NCBI RefSeq assembly: GCF_003173715.1
Contig: NZ_CP029550.1
Coordinates: 3,023,501 to 3,087,500 of the forward strand
Reading direction: 5' to 3'
From: Methylobacterium durans
GTDB lineage: Bacteria; Pseudomonadota; Alphaproteobacteria; Rhizobiales; Beijerinckiaceae
DNA: 64,000 nucleotides
Below the pieces are notes generated by a model, which did not search any database, was not told the DNA's origin, and saw only the letters and a list, made by a program, of their open reading frames with translations. The position numbers were made by a program, and so were the translations under genes. Below are positions 34,510-43,339 of the stretch, one piece after another; the stretch's first letter is position 1, and the number at the start of each line of letters is the position of its first letter.

Positions 34510-34579
34510 GTCGCGGCGGCTAGTCTGTACTCGCTAAGCGTGTCAGATCGAAGATTGCACAACTTCAGCGAGAGGATCG

Positions 34580-35953
34580 ATGTCGGCCCGGGTCCTGATC
34601 GTCGATGACCTGTTTCCGAACGTGAAGCTCCTCGAGACGAAGCTCTCGCTGGAGTATTTCGACGTTCTGGCCGCGATGAACGGTCCCGATGCGATCGCGA
34701 TCTGCGAGCAGGGATTGTGCGACGTCGTCCTCCTCGACGTGATGATGCCGGGGATGGACGGATTCGAGGTCTGCCGGCATCTCAAGAACAACCCCGTCAC
34801 CGCGCATCTCCCCGTCGTCATGGTCACGGCCCTCGACCAGCCCTCGGACCGGCTGCGGGGCCTCGAGGCGGGGGCCGACGACTTCCTGACCAAGCCGATC
34901 GACGACACCGCCCTGTTCACCCGGGTGCGCAGCCTCGTGCGGCTGAAGGCGGTGACGGACGAGCTGCGCAGCCGCGCCATGGCCTCCCGCGATTTCGGCA
35001 TCGGCGACCCACTGGCGCTCGCCACCGCCGAGACCGGGCTCGACGCCAACGTACTCCTCGTGGAGGACCGCCCGGGCGCCGCCGAGCGCATGGCCGCAGC
35101 GCTCGGCCAGCACCACGCCGTGACCGTCGAGGCGGACCCCCACCGGGCCCTGCTGCTCGCCACCGAAGGCACCTACGACGCCATCCTCGTCAGCCTCGAC
35201 CTCGAAGGCTCGGACGGCCTGCGCCTATGCAGCCAGCTCCGCTCTCTCGACCGGACCCGCAACGTCCCGCTCATCATGCTGGCCGAGCCGCACGAGCGGG
35301 CGCGCATCGTGCGCGGGCTGGATTTCGGCGTGCATGATTTCCTGCTGCGTCCTGTCGACCGGAACGAGTTGCTGGCGCGACTGCGCACGCAGGTGCGCCG
35401 CAAGCGATTCTCGGACGTGCTGCGCGGCGCGGTCCACGCCTCGATGGAACTCGCCATCACCGACGGGCTGACCGGCCTGCACAACCGGCGCTACCTCGAC
35501 AGCCATCTCGGCACCCTGTTCGGCGATGCGGCGTTCCGCCAGCGGCCGATGGCGGCGCTGATCCTCGACATCGATCGCTTCAAGGGTATCAACGACACCT
35601 ACGGCCACGAGGCCGGCGACGAGGTGCTGCGCACCTTCGCGGAGCGCTTGCGGACGCACACCCGCAACATCGACATCGTCGCCCGCTATGGCGGCGAGGA
35701 GGTGGTGATCATCCTGCCCGACGCGGGGCTCGCCGAGGCTCAGGCCATCGCCGAGCGCATCCGGGAGCGGGTCGAGGCGCTGCCCTTCGCGATCCAGCGC
35801 GCCTCGCGCAGCGTCTCCGTCACGGTCTCGATCGGCGTCGCCGTGCGCGAGGCCGAGGATGCGGCGCCGGGCGACATGCTCAAGCGCGCCGATCTTGCCC
35901 TCTACCGCGCCAAGGCCGCGGGCCGGAACCGCGTCGAGGCGCAGGCGGCCTGA
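34580..35953 (+). CDS. pleD: Diguanylate cyclase response regulator PleD
   Basis: A 457-residue protein with three domains as in Caulobacter PleD: a receiver (1-125, D53 in LLDVMMPGMDGF), a second degenerate receiver adaptor (about 150-280), and a GGDEF cyclase (about 295-457). The A-site is RYGGEEV instead of the usual GGEEF, and the inhibitory I-site R-N-I-D lies five residues before it, so feedback control by c-di-GMP should work. The Mg/substrate region LILDIDRFKGINDTYGHEAGDE is intact. It has GAGAGG before the ATG and follows divK. Confidence 0.94.
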   Translation: MSARVLIVDDLFPNVKLLETKLSLEYFDVLAAMNGPDAIAICEQGLCDVVLLDVMMPGMDGFEVCRHLKNNPVTAHLPVVMVTALDQPSDRLRGLEAGADDFLTKPIDDTALFTRVRSLVRLKAVTDELRSRAMASRDFGIGDPLALATAETGLDANVLLVEDRPGAAERMAAALGQHHAVTVEADPHRALLLATEGTYDAILVSLDLEGSDGLRLCSQLRSLDRTRNVPLIMLAEPHERARIVRGLDFGVHDFLLRPVDRNELLARLRTQVRRKRFSDVLRGAVHASMELAITDGLTGLHNRRYLDSHLGTLFGDAAFRQRPMAALILDIDRFKGINDTYGHEAGDEVLRTFAERLRTHTRNIDIVARYGGEEVVIILPDAGLAEAQAIAERIRERVEALPFAIQRASRSVSVTVSIGVAVREAEDAAPGDMLKRADLALYRAKAAGRNRVEAQAA

Positions 35954-36001
35954 ACGGCCGGCCGCGGTCCCGGCCCCCCGGCCCGGCTTGCGCCCATGAA
36001 A

Positions 36002-36025
36002 AAGGCCGCCCCGGTGGGCGGCCTT
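36002..36025. terminator. Bidirectional terminator between pleD and rpmG
   Basis: A perfect ten-base stem AAGGCCGCCC / GGGCGGCCTT with loop CGGT, with A-rich bases on the left and T-rich bases (TTCTTC) on the right. It can end both the plus-strand pleD and the minus-strand rpmG transcripts. Confidence 0.8.
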
Positions 36026-36071
36026 CTTCGTGCCGGATCGATCCGGAGGCGCCGCCGGGCGCCGGCCGGGA

Positions 36072-36239
36072 TCACTTGATCTTGGCTTCCTTGAACTCGA
36101 CGTGCTTGCGCGCCACGGGGTCGTACTTCTTCATCGAGAGCTTCTCGGTCTGCGTGCGCGAGTTCTTCTTCGTCACGTAGAAGTAGCCGGTGTCGGCGGT
36201 GGAGACGAGCTTGATCTTGACGGTGACGGCCTTGGCCAT
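36072..36239 (-). CDS. rpmG: 50S ribosomal protein L33
   Basis: A 55-residue L33: [20 protein letters not shown], then [20 protein letters not shown] and a basic end. The cysteine pairs of the zinc type are absent, so it is the C-minus form used by most proteobacteria. AGGAG precedes the ATG at 36239. The gene is single and lies between pleD and the MFS gene as in related genomes. Confidence 0.95.
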   Translation of the reverse strand: MAKAVTVKIKLVSTADTGYFYVTKKNSRTQTEKLSMKKYDPVARKHVEFKEAKIK

Positions 36240-36347
36240 GGCGCGGCGCTCCTGTGGATTGCGGCATTCCGCATGAGAGCGAAACGCAAAAGGGCCGGGA
36301 GGCCCGGCCGAATACCGGCGGGTGAATGCCCGATCGGGCGTCGCCCG

Positions 36348-37520
36348 TCAAGGCCGGGCGGCCGGGCGGAGCCGCCAGAGCACGACCAGAGCGTAGGCGA
36401 CGAAGAGCCCGCAGAGCGACCATGCGAAGCCCTGGGGCGGCACGAGATCCATGCTGCCGCCGATGACCGGCGGGCCGAGCATCAGGCCGATATTGTAGAG
36501 CACGACGAAGGCGGCGTTGGCCCCCGCGAGCTCCGCGCCGCGGACGCTCGCCCCGAGATGGGCGAGGCCGACCGTGTAGAGCGTGCCGGCGATGCCCCCC
36601 CAGACGAAGAGCAGCGCGATCATCGCCGGGAAGGACGCCGAGGAGGCCGGGATGAGGGCGGCCCCGAGCGCGCCGCCGAGGGCGGAGATCAGCAGGACCT
36701 TGCGCCGGTCCATCCGGTCGGCGAGCCAGCCGAAGGGGATCTGGAACAGCACGTTCCCGAGCGAGATCACGCTGACGAGGCCGGCCGCGATCTCCGCGTC
36801 GTGGCCGAGACGCAGGCCGTAGAGGGGCAGGATCGCGAAGCCGCCGGTCTCAACCGCGCCGTAGACGAGGGCGGCGAGGGTCGCCGCGGGGGCGAGGCGC
36901 ACGTAGCCGAGGAGGCGTCGGCTCGGCGTCGCGTCGATGCGCGGCGACAGGTTGCGGGCGAGGGCGAGCGGGACGAGGCCCGTCAGGAACAGGGCGGCGC
37001 CCGTGAGGTAGGGCCGGAATCCCTGCGTACCCAGGAACGCGAGCAGCGTCGGACCGATCGCGAAGCCGAGCGCCAGCACGGTCGCGTAGACGCCCATCAC
37101 GAGGCCGCGCCGGGCCGGCGGGGCGGCCTCGTTGATCCAGAACTCGGACAGCACGAAGAGAATGCCGAGATTCGCGGAGAACACGAAGCGCAAGGGGAAC
37201 CACCACGCGATGTCCGGCAGGAGCCGGAAGCCGACGAGGCTCGCCGCGCCGAGGATGATCGCGATCATCAGGAGCCGGACCACGCCGAGATCCCTCGCGA
37301 GGCGCGGCACGAAGGGCACCACCACGATGCTCGCGAGCCCCGCGACCGCGGTGTTCACGCCGATCAGCGTGCTCGACGCGCCCATCCGCTCCATCTCGAT
37401 CGAGAGGAGGGGGATCGACAGGCTGAGGCCGATTCCGACCACCGCGACGCAGGTGATGGCCGCGCCGATGGCGGCGAAGCGGGTGCGGTCGTCGGCGAGG
37501 CTGGGCGTTTGATCGAGCAT
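36348..37520 (-). CDS. MFS transporter, 12 membrane helices
   Basis: A 390-residue major facilitator with about twelve hydrophobic helices. The A-loop after helix 2 is VPFVPRLARDLGVVRLL, and the repeat in the second half is FQIPFGWLADRMDRRKVLL, which fits the G-x-L-a-D-r-x-G-r-k signature. The type is like sugar or drug efflux (YhcA/YfkF-like) proteins. The substrate cannot be told. It reads toward rpmG on the same strand. Confidence 0.87.
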   Translation of the reverse strand: MLDQTPSLADDRTRFAAIGAAITCVAVVGIGLSLSIPLLSIEMERMGASSTLIGVNTAVAGLASIVVVPFVPRLARDLGVVRLLMIAIILGAASLVGFRLLPDIAWWFPLRFVFSANLGILFVLSEFWINEAAPPARRGLVMGVYATVLALGFAIGPTLLAFLGTQGFRPYLTGAALFLTGLVPLALARNLSPRIDATPSRRLLGYVRLAPAATLAALVYGAVETGGFAILPLYGLRLGHDAEIAAGLVSVISLGNVLFQIPFGWLADRMDRRKVLLISALGGALGAALIPASSASFPAMIALLFVWGGIAGTLYTVGLAHLGASVRGAELAGANAAFVVLYNIGLMLGPPVIGGSMDLVPPQGFAWSLCGLFVAYALVVLWRLRPAARP

Positions 37521-37619
37521 CGTGTCGTCGGCGCGCCCCCTTGGCGGAGCGTCAATCCTGAGGGGAGGGCGGCGGATCGGATGGAGGAAGGAGTGGCGCG
37601 GACAATTGCCCGCGGCGCC

Positions 37620-38375
37620 TCAGAGGACCGTTCGCACCCGCTTTCCGTGCTGCATCGTGTGGAAGGGAATCGGCCGATGGGGCGCGAAATCCGATTTCAA
37701 CTGCTCCTCCAACTCGTCGAGGATCAGGTTGGTGATGAAGGGCAGGTCGAGCTTGCGCGCGTCGGGCAGGCGCACCCAGGCGAGTTCCACGAGCTCCGCC
37801 GCCTCGCCGACGATGCCGGGCTGCTCCGCGGCCACGGACGTCCGGTCCACTGCGAAGAAACGCGTGTCGAAGCGGCGCGGGCGTCCCGGCGGGGTGATCG
37901 CCCGGGCGACGAGGTTCAGGGTTTCAAGATCCGGCAGGACACCTTGGCGTCCGAAGGCTTGCCAGGCCCCCTCGGGGACCCGCTCGGGCGGCCCGTACTC
38001 ACGGGTGCCAAGCAGAAGGCCCGTCTCCTCGTAGGTCTCCCGGATCGCGGCGAGCGCCAGCACGCGCCCGAGATGGCGGGGGGGCCGCGTGACGCGCGCT
38101 TCGAGCGCCGCCTCGTCGCGGGCACTGAGCGCGCCGGCGACGGGCATGTGCCGGTCGCCGGCCTCGATGCGGCCTCCGGGAAAGACGAACTTGCCCGGCA
38201 TGAAGACGAGACCGGGATTGCGCCGTCCCATCAGGACCTTCGGCGTGCGCCCGCGCCGGTCGAGGACGATCAGCGTCGCGGCGTCGCGCGGGCGCAGCGC
38301 GGCCGCCTTGCGGGCCGGGTCAGGCGCGGCGGAGACCGGCTCGCGCGTCGGGGTCTCGTTCGTCCGCTGGTCCAA
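37620..38375 (-). CDS. Nudix hydrolase
   Basis: A 251-residue Nudix protein. The box is split by an insert of about 40 residues: GGRIEAGD ... LAAIRETYEETGLLLG, a layout known in the NUDT19-like group, with the REx2EExG metal site complete. The start is probably a TTG at 38375 with GGAGGAG about eight bases upstream, so the first 18 codons overlap the DUF983 gene in another frame. Substrate could be a CoA or nucleotide diphosphate derivative; not decidable here. Confidence 0.83.
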   Translation of the reverse strand: MDQRTNETPTREPVSAAPDPARKAAALRPRDAATLIVLDRRGRTPKVLMGRRNPGLVFMPGKFVFPGGRIEAGDRHMPVAGALSARDEAALEARVTRPPRHLGRVLALAAIRETYEETGLLLGTREYGPPERVPEGAWQAFGRQGVLPDLETLNLVARAITPPGRPRRFDTRFFAVDRTSVAAEQPGIVGEAAELVELAWVRLPDARKLDLPFITNLILDELEEQLKSDFAPHRPIPFHTMQHGKRVRTVL

Positions 38376-38748
38376 AACGCGACTCCTCCGGCCCCTCGCT
38401 GCCCGCGCTCGGTAGCGTGGCGAAGCCGTGCATGCCAAGGGCATATTGCAGCCCGACGACCGCGCCCTTGACGGGCTGGAGCAGGGCGAGCGCCATCCCG
38501 AGCGTCGCCAGCGGCCAGAAGGTCAACTGGAACCAGAGCGGCACGTCGTAGCCCATCTCCAGCTCCAGGATCAGGTAGCCGACGATGTGGGCGACCACGA
38601 AGATCACGACGTAGGGGGGCAGATCGTCGGCGCGGTGATGATGCATCTGCAGGCCGCAATGCGCGCATTCGGGCCGCACCTTGAGGTAGCGGCCGAAGAT
38701 CCGGCCCTCGCCGCAATGCGGGCAGCGGCCGAGGAAGCCGCGGGCCAT
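38320..38748 (-). CDS. DUF983 membrane protein
   Basis: A 142-residue protein: N-terminal zinc-ribbon-like CPHCG ... CAHCG (residues about 9-32), then two membrane helices (VVIFVVAHIVGYLILELEMG; LTFWPLATLGMALALLQPVKG), the DUF983 pattern. It normally stands next to rnr in Rhizobiales, as here. Function unknown. Its last 19 codons overlap the Nudix start. Confidence 0.88.
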   Translation of the reverse strand: MARGFLGRCPHCGEGRIFGRYLKVRPECAHCGLQMHHHRADDLPPYVVIFVVAHIVGYLILELEMGYDVPLWFQLTFWPLATLGMALALLQPVKGAVVGLQYALGMHGFATLPSAGSEGPEESRFGPADERDPDARAGLRRA

Positions 38749-38935
38749 CGAGCGGATCAGGCCGGTGCGCGTGGCGGGGGGTGCAGGGTTGCATCATCCA
38801 TACTGAGAACCTCAGCCGGCGGAGGGCTGTTGCAGGCCGACTTGGTGCTGCACCCCTACCACAGGTTCGTCCCCACCTCCGAAGAGTGATCGTCGCACGT
38901 GCGGCAAGAGGCTCTGAGGCGCATGTTCCGCGATG

Positions 38936-41234
38936 TCAGCGCCGCGAGCCGCGGTGCCGCGTCCCACCTGCCTTGATGCCGGCGGGGCGTCCCCGCAGGC
39001 CTTGCCTGCGGCCGCGCATCGGGCCCTTGGTGCCCTTGGCGGCGCTGCGCCCCTCCGAAAGCAGTTCGAAGCGCAGGGCGCCGGCCACGGCCGCCGCCTC
39101 CACGAGCTTCACCTCGACGCGGTCGCCGAGGCGGTAGGTCTCGCCCGAGCGCTCGCCGACGAGAGCGTGGCGGGCCTCCTCGTGGCGGTAATAATCGGCG
39201 CCGATGGTCGAGACCGGCACGAAGCCGTCGGCCCCCGTCTCGTCGAGCTTCACGAACAGGCCGGCGCGGGTCACGCCCGCGATCTGGCCCGTGAATTTCG
39301 CGCCCACATGCGCGGCGAGGTGATGGGCGATGAGCCGGTCGATCGTCTCGCGCTCGGCCGCCATGGCCCGGCGCTCGGCGGCCGAGATCTGCTCGCCGAT
39401 CTGGTTGAGTTCGCCGACCGAGACGTCCGGCGAGATCCCGTCCTTGCCCAGCCGGCAGGCGGTGATCAGGGCCCGGTGCACGATGAGATCGGCGTAGCGG
39501 CGGATCGGCGAGGTGAAATGCGCGTAGCGGCGCAGGTTCAGCCCGAAATGACCGAGGTTTTCCGCCGCGTAGACGGCCTGCGCCTGGCTCCTCAGCACCA
39601 CCTCGTTGATGAAGGTCGCGTGCTCGGTCTCGGCCACGGCACCGAGGATGCGGTTGAACAGGGCCGGGCGCAACGCGCCCTCCTTCGGCAGCTTGATGCC
39701 GACCGAGGCCAGCACCTCACCGAGCGCCCGCATCTTCTCAAGCGCCGGCTCGTCGTGGACGCGGTAGACGAGGGGCTGGCGCGCACTCTCCAGGGTCTCG
39801 GCCGCGGCGACGTTCGCCTGGATCATGAATTCCTCGATCAGCCGGTGGGCGTCGAGGCGCTCGGGCATGATCACCCGGTCGACCCCGCCGTCCGGCGTCA
39901 GCAGCACCTTGCGCTCGGGCAGGTCGAGGGCCAGCGGACCCCGCTTGTCGCGCGCCGTCCTCAAGGCCCCGTAGGCCGCCCAGAGCGGGCGCAGGACGCC
40001 GTCGAGGAGCGGGCCCGTGCGCTCGTCCGGATAGCCGTCGATCGCGGCCTGCGCCTGGGCGTAGGCGAGCTTGGCGCGCGAGCGCATCATGATCCGGTGG
40101 AAGCTGTGGCTCCGCTTGGCGCCGTCCGCGCCGATGACGAGGCGCACGGTCAATGCCGGGCGATCCTCGTCCTGCCGCAGGGAGCAGAGGTCGTTCGAGA
40201 TGCGCTCGGGCAGCATCGGGACGACCCGGTCGGGAAAGTAGACCGAGTTGCCGCGCAGGAGCGCCTCGCGGTCAAGGGCGCTGCCGGGCCGGACATAGGC
40301 CGCGACATCCGCGATCGCGACCGTGATGCGAAAACCCCCGGATTGCTGGGATCGGGATCGGTTTCCGCGAACACGGCGTCGTCGTGATCCTTCGCGTCGG
40401 GCGGATCGATGGTGAGGAGGGGCAGCGTCCGCCAATCCTCGCGGTCCTTCAGGGCGGCGGGCTTGACCGCGTCGGCCTCCGCCAGGGTTTCGGCCGCGAA
40501 GACGTGGGGAATGTTGTGGAGGTGGAGCGCGATGAGGCTCACCGCCTTCTCGGAGCCGAGCGAGCCGAGGCGCTCGCGCACCCGGCCGCGGGGGGACCGA
40601 AACGGGTCTCGCGCTCGACGCTGACGCTGACGAGATCGCCGTCGCGCGCCTCTCCCTCCTCGCCCGGCGGGATCAGGACCTCGCGCCCCTGCGCGCGCTT
40701 CTCGACGGGCTCGACCCGGCCGCCCTGCGCGCTCGCACGGAAGACGCCGACGACCTCGGCCTTGTTCTTGCCGACCACCTTGATGACACGGCCGGTGTAG
40801 CGCCCCGGTGCGCCGGGCTCCGGCTCGACGCGGATCAGGGCGCGGTCGCCGATGCCGGGCATCGGACGTGTGGGCTTGCGGCTGCCGCGGGGCGTCGTCA
40901 GCACGATCGTCGGCGGCTTGCCGTGCTCGGCCTCCCAATTGGCGGGGATAGCCAGGAACTCGCCGTCCCGATCGCGCGAGCGGATGTCGGCGAGCACCAC
41001 CGGCGGCAAGCGCCCGGCCGGGGACAGGCCGCTGCGCCCGCGCTCGATCGCGCCCTCCTCCTCGATCTCGCGCAGCAATTTGCGCAGGGCGACCCGGTCC
41101 TGGCCCTTCAGGTTGAAGGCCAGGGCGATCTCGCGCTTGCCGACCTTGACCGTCGACGTCTCGATGAAGGCGAGGATCTGCTCGCGGGTGGGAAGCGGGG
41201 CGGGCCCCGTGGGGGAAGCGGTACGTCTGGCCAA
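38936..41234 (-). pseudogene. rnr: Ribonuclease R, interrupted by two frameshifts
   Basis: Three frames together give one RNase R of about 766 residues. Frame one (41234 to about 40590) holds the N-terminal helix and cold-shock domains (REQILAFIETSTVKVGKREI). Frame two (to about 40335) holds the RNB start with the catalytic aspartates DPPDAKDHDDAVF. Frame three (to 38936) holds the rest of RNB (ALNRE-like GSALDREALLRGNSVYFPDR, HFTSPIRRYADL), the S1 domain and a basic tail. Each shift is cured by one extra base in a homopolymer: six G at 40590-40595 and five C at 40335-40339 (plus strand). RNase R degrades structured RNA and is usually kept; a sequencing error is at least as likely as true loss. 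Confidence 0.88.
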
Positions 41235-41371
41235 GAGGCGGGCTCGCGGCGGCGCCCTGGGCAGGCGGCGTCCTGAGGAGGGAGGGGCGGGTCGCCCGTT
41301 GCTTCTTCCAACATGGTGTGCGGTGCCCCTCCGGACAACGTCCGGCCGCCCGTCCTCAACAGGCCGCGCCC

Positions 41372-41716
41372 TCAGCCCGTCGCGGCGGATTTTCGGACGC
41401 GCTCCACGGCCTCGTCGATGTCGAAGCCGGGCGCGCCCAGCTCGTCGAGGGCGAAGGGGCAGTTCGCCGGAAGGGTGAAGGAGACCCGTCCTTCCTCCGC
41501 GCGCAGATCCGGCGCCTCGGCCTCCTGCACGGCGAGGCTCCAGAGCCCGTCGATCTTGAGACCCGTGAGACCCTCCGGGTCGGCCCGAAGGCTCGCGAGC
41601 GCCTGTGCGGCTTCCTCGCGCCAGAGGAGGCTCGCCCGGTCCTCCGACATCAGGGCCGCCTTCACGAGGTTCGCCAGAAGCGTGCGAACCGTCCGTCCCG
41701 TTCCGTCCTGACCCAT
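41372..41716 (-). CDS. DUF29-like protein (C-terminal half)
   Basis: About 114 residues from ATG 41716. The sequence LLANLVKAALMSEDRASLLWREE and the end LPANCPFALDELGAPGFDIDEAVERVR resemble the second half of the DUF29 family, which in full is about 150 residues. The N-terminal part of the family is missing, so the gene may be trimmed. No function is known. In many relatives topA lies upstream of rnr; here it does not. Confidence 0.5.
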   Translation of the reverse strand: MGQDGTGRTVRTLLANLVKAALMSEDRASLLWREEAAQALASLRADPEGLTGLKIDGLWSLAVQEAEAPDLRAEEGRVSFTLPANCPFALDELGAPGFDIDEAVERVRKSAATG

Positions 41717-41780
41717 GATGCGTCCGTCACCGCCTGTGGTTGCGCTCGAGCCGGGCAAGGGCGGTGCCAAGCGGGGCGGC

Positions 41781-42359
41781 TCAGTAGGGCGTGCCCGAGG
41801 CCCGCCGCGCGCGCAGGGCCTCGGCGTACCAAGTCAGTTCGTCGAAAAACTTGCCGGCGTTGCGGGCCAGCCGCTCCTCGGCGGGCTTGCCCTCCTCGTC
41901 GAGGGCCTTGTGGATCTGCGGGATCGGCAGCAGCGAGGGAATGCTTGGGGTGCCGAGCTCGGAGAGCATCGCCCGCAGCTGCATCGCGGCGCGCACGCCC
42001 CCGAAGGCGCCGGCCGAGTAGCAGCAGATCGCCGAAGGGCGCCAGAAATACTCTTCGAGGAAGTGGTCGAGGGTGTTCGAGAGGGCGGGCGGGATCGAGT
42101 GGTTGTACTCGGCCGAGACGATCACGAAGGCGTCGGCCCGCCGCAGGAGCCCCGCCAGATCCTCCAGCACCTTCGGCGCCTCGCCCTTCGGGTATTCCTT
42201 GTACATCCGGTCGAGGAGCGGCAGCTTCAACTCGGCTGGGTCGACGAGGGGCGCCCCGTGCCCCCGCGCCTCCAGCGCCCGGACGACGAAGCGGGCGGCA
42301 CGGATGCCCTGCCGGTCGGAGCGGACCGAGCCGAGGATCACGGGGCAGAGGAGGGACAT
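41781..42359 (-). CDS. NAD(P)H-dependent FMN reductase-like flavoprotein
   Basis: A 192-residue flavodoxin-fold reductase (FMN_red / SsuE-like). The phosphate loop is GSVRSDRQGIRAA near residue 10, the second flavin loop is SAEYNHSIPPALSNTLDHF, and GGVRAAMQLRAMLSELG follows. It reduces FMN or quinones using NAD(P)H. The start overlaps the end of the 96-residue gene upstream by 22 bases. Confidence 0.85.
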   Translation of the reverse strand: MSLLCPVILGSVRSDRQGIRAARFVVRALEARGHGAPLVDPAELKLPLLDRMYKEYPKGEAPKVLEDLAGLLRRADAFVIVSAEYNHSIPPALSNTLDHFLEEYFWRPSAICCYSAGAFGGVRAAMQLRAMLSELGTPSIPSLLPIPQIHKALDEEGKPAEERLARNAGKFFDELTWYAEALRARRASGTPY

Positions 42360-42628
42360 GGCGGGCTCGCTGTGCTGGGTGAGCGGGACGCATCATGGCG
42401 CCCAGCCCGGTGCCGGGCAATGTGACCCGCTCCATTAAAACGTTCGAGCACACGCTTGAACATGATGCGGACGCCCGCTCCTCCCCCGAAATCGAGATCG
42501 GATTCCGAATTGTGCCAAAGCTGATCAAGTTCTGCGTCCGAGACGCTGTTTTCTGTTGCTGCTGTCAGGAATACGCGCAGGCGTTCTCGTTCGTGACTAT
42601 CAAAATGTTTCAATACAAAATCATACAT
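42338..42628 (-). CDS. Hypothetical protein, 96 residues, strong RBS
   Basis: The ATG at 42628 is preceded by GGAGGAGG, very strong. Residues 1-65 (MYDFVLKHFDSHERERLRVF and onward) look like a small helical domain; after about residue 66 the sequence is Arg/Pro-rich and looks like read-through in a wrong frame, so the real end may be earlier or shifted. It is translationally coupled to a 33-codon frame upstream. I do not recognise a family. Confidence 0.5.
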   Translation of the reverse strand: MYDFVLKHFDSHERERLRVFLTAATENSVSDAELDQLWHNSESDLDFGGGAGVRIMFKRVLERFNGAGHIARHRAGRHDASRSPSTASPPCPSSAP

Positions 42629-42722
42629 TTCCTCCTCCGTAGTAAAAAATATCTATATCTTGCAAAAAATACAGTGAAAACTTATCGAACTCTGGTGTGG
42701 AATTAATTTTATCAATCTCCAT
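42621..42722 (-). CDS. Possible 33-residue leader peptide
   Basis: An AT-rich 33-codon frame (MEIDKINSTPEFDKFSLYFL and onward to GGGNV) whose stop overlaps the start of the next gene: the ribosome binding site of that gene lies inside its last codons. The residue use is not typical of the host, and no ribosome binding site precedes it, so it is doubtful. It could couple or attenuate the downstream gene. Confidence 0.3.
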   Translation of the reverse strand: MEIDKINSTPEFDKFSLYFLQDIDIFYYGGGNV

Positions 42723-42798
42723 CGTTGCGCGGATATGCAGTTTGCACACAGTAACCACGCGAAGATTGTGAATCATGTACGATGTAGGCGCCAACGCC

Positions 42799-43127
42799 TT
42801 ACGTCTCGCGGATAAAAGGAGATGCATCCGAGGGTCTATAAGCTTCTCGACCCGTCCGGTGACCGAACCGCGCTTTCAGGAATGCCGTGTCTTGTCTACC
42901 TTCCGCAACGGCATCTACCAGTGACGTGTTGCGTTCGAGCGTCCGGTTGACGAGATCGTTGGCGGTTTCACGAGATGGAAAGCTTCCGGCCCTTCGGCGC
43001 CCAACAGTGACAAATGGCACCGACCACCGTCCGGATTGCCCGCGGGTACTCGCGGCTGGCCAAGATTGTAGGCGTGTAGGACGAGGCCGAGGCGCAGCAG
43101 GCTCAACTTCACCTGCAAGGCCGCCAC
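42799..43127 (-). pseudogene. Remnant of a CdiA-type RNase A-like toxin domain
   Basis: Two overlapping minus-strand frames make one fragment. The first (from 43127) ends HAYNLGQPRVPAGNPDGG, a linker common before toxin-like domains. The second (from about 43050) gives AGSFPSRETANDLVNRTLER and FGHRTGREAYRPSD. The latter looks like the bacterial RNase A-like C-terminal domain known from CdiA toxins (SFPSR...AxxxxN..L..N, FG..TGREAYR). The frame breaks near 43040. No immunity gene is recognised next to it. Domain assignment is by memory of the motif and moderate in confidence. Confidence 0.5.
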
Positions 43128-43256
43128 CTGCTATCGGACCCGAAGGATGACGGCTTCCCTTGTCGACATGGATTCACCCCGCGCAAGCGAATGGAGGCTC
43201 ATATAGGAAAACTATCCGAATAGCAATCCATGTTTCCGATTTGTTCCATGTGCGGA

Positions 43257-43288
43257 AGCGCCGGAGCCTCCTGCGAGGCACCGGCGCT
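43257..43288 (-). terminator. Hairpin downstream of glnA
   Basis: A long imperfect inverted repeat, AGCGCCGG-A-GCCTC / GAGGC-A-CCGGCGCT, stands 52 bases beyond the glnA stop on its strand. No U run follows, so it may act as an RNA stabiliser as well as a terminator. Confidence 0.55.
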
Positions 43289-43339
43289 CAGGTCACATCG
43301 AACCCACGTCGAACCGAGCGCTGCCGCCCGGCCCCCGCC

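Noticed and set aside
36030..38471. An 813-codon plus-strand frame opposite rpmG, MFS and Nudix genes
   Set aside because: It covers three well-supported minus-strand genes and consists of charged low-complexity sequence.
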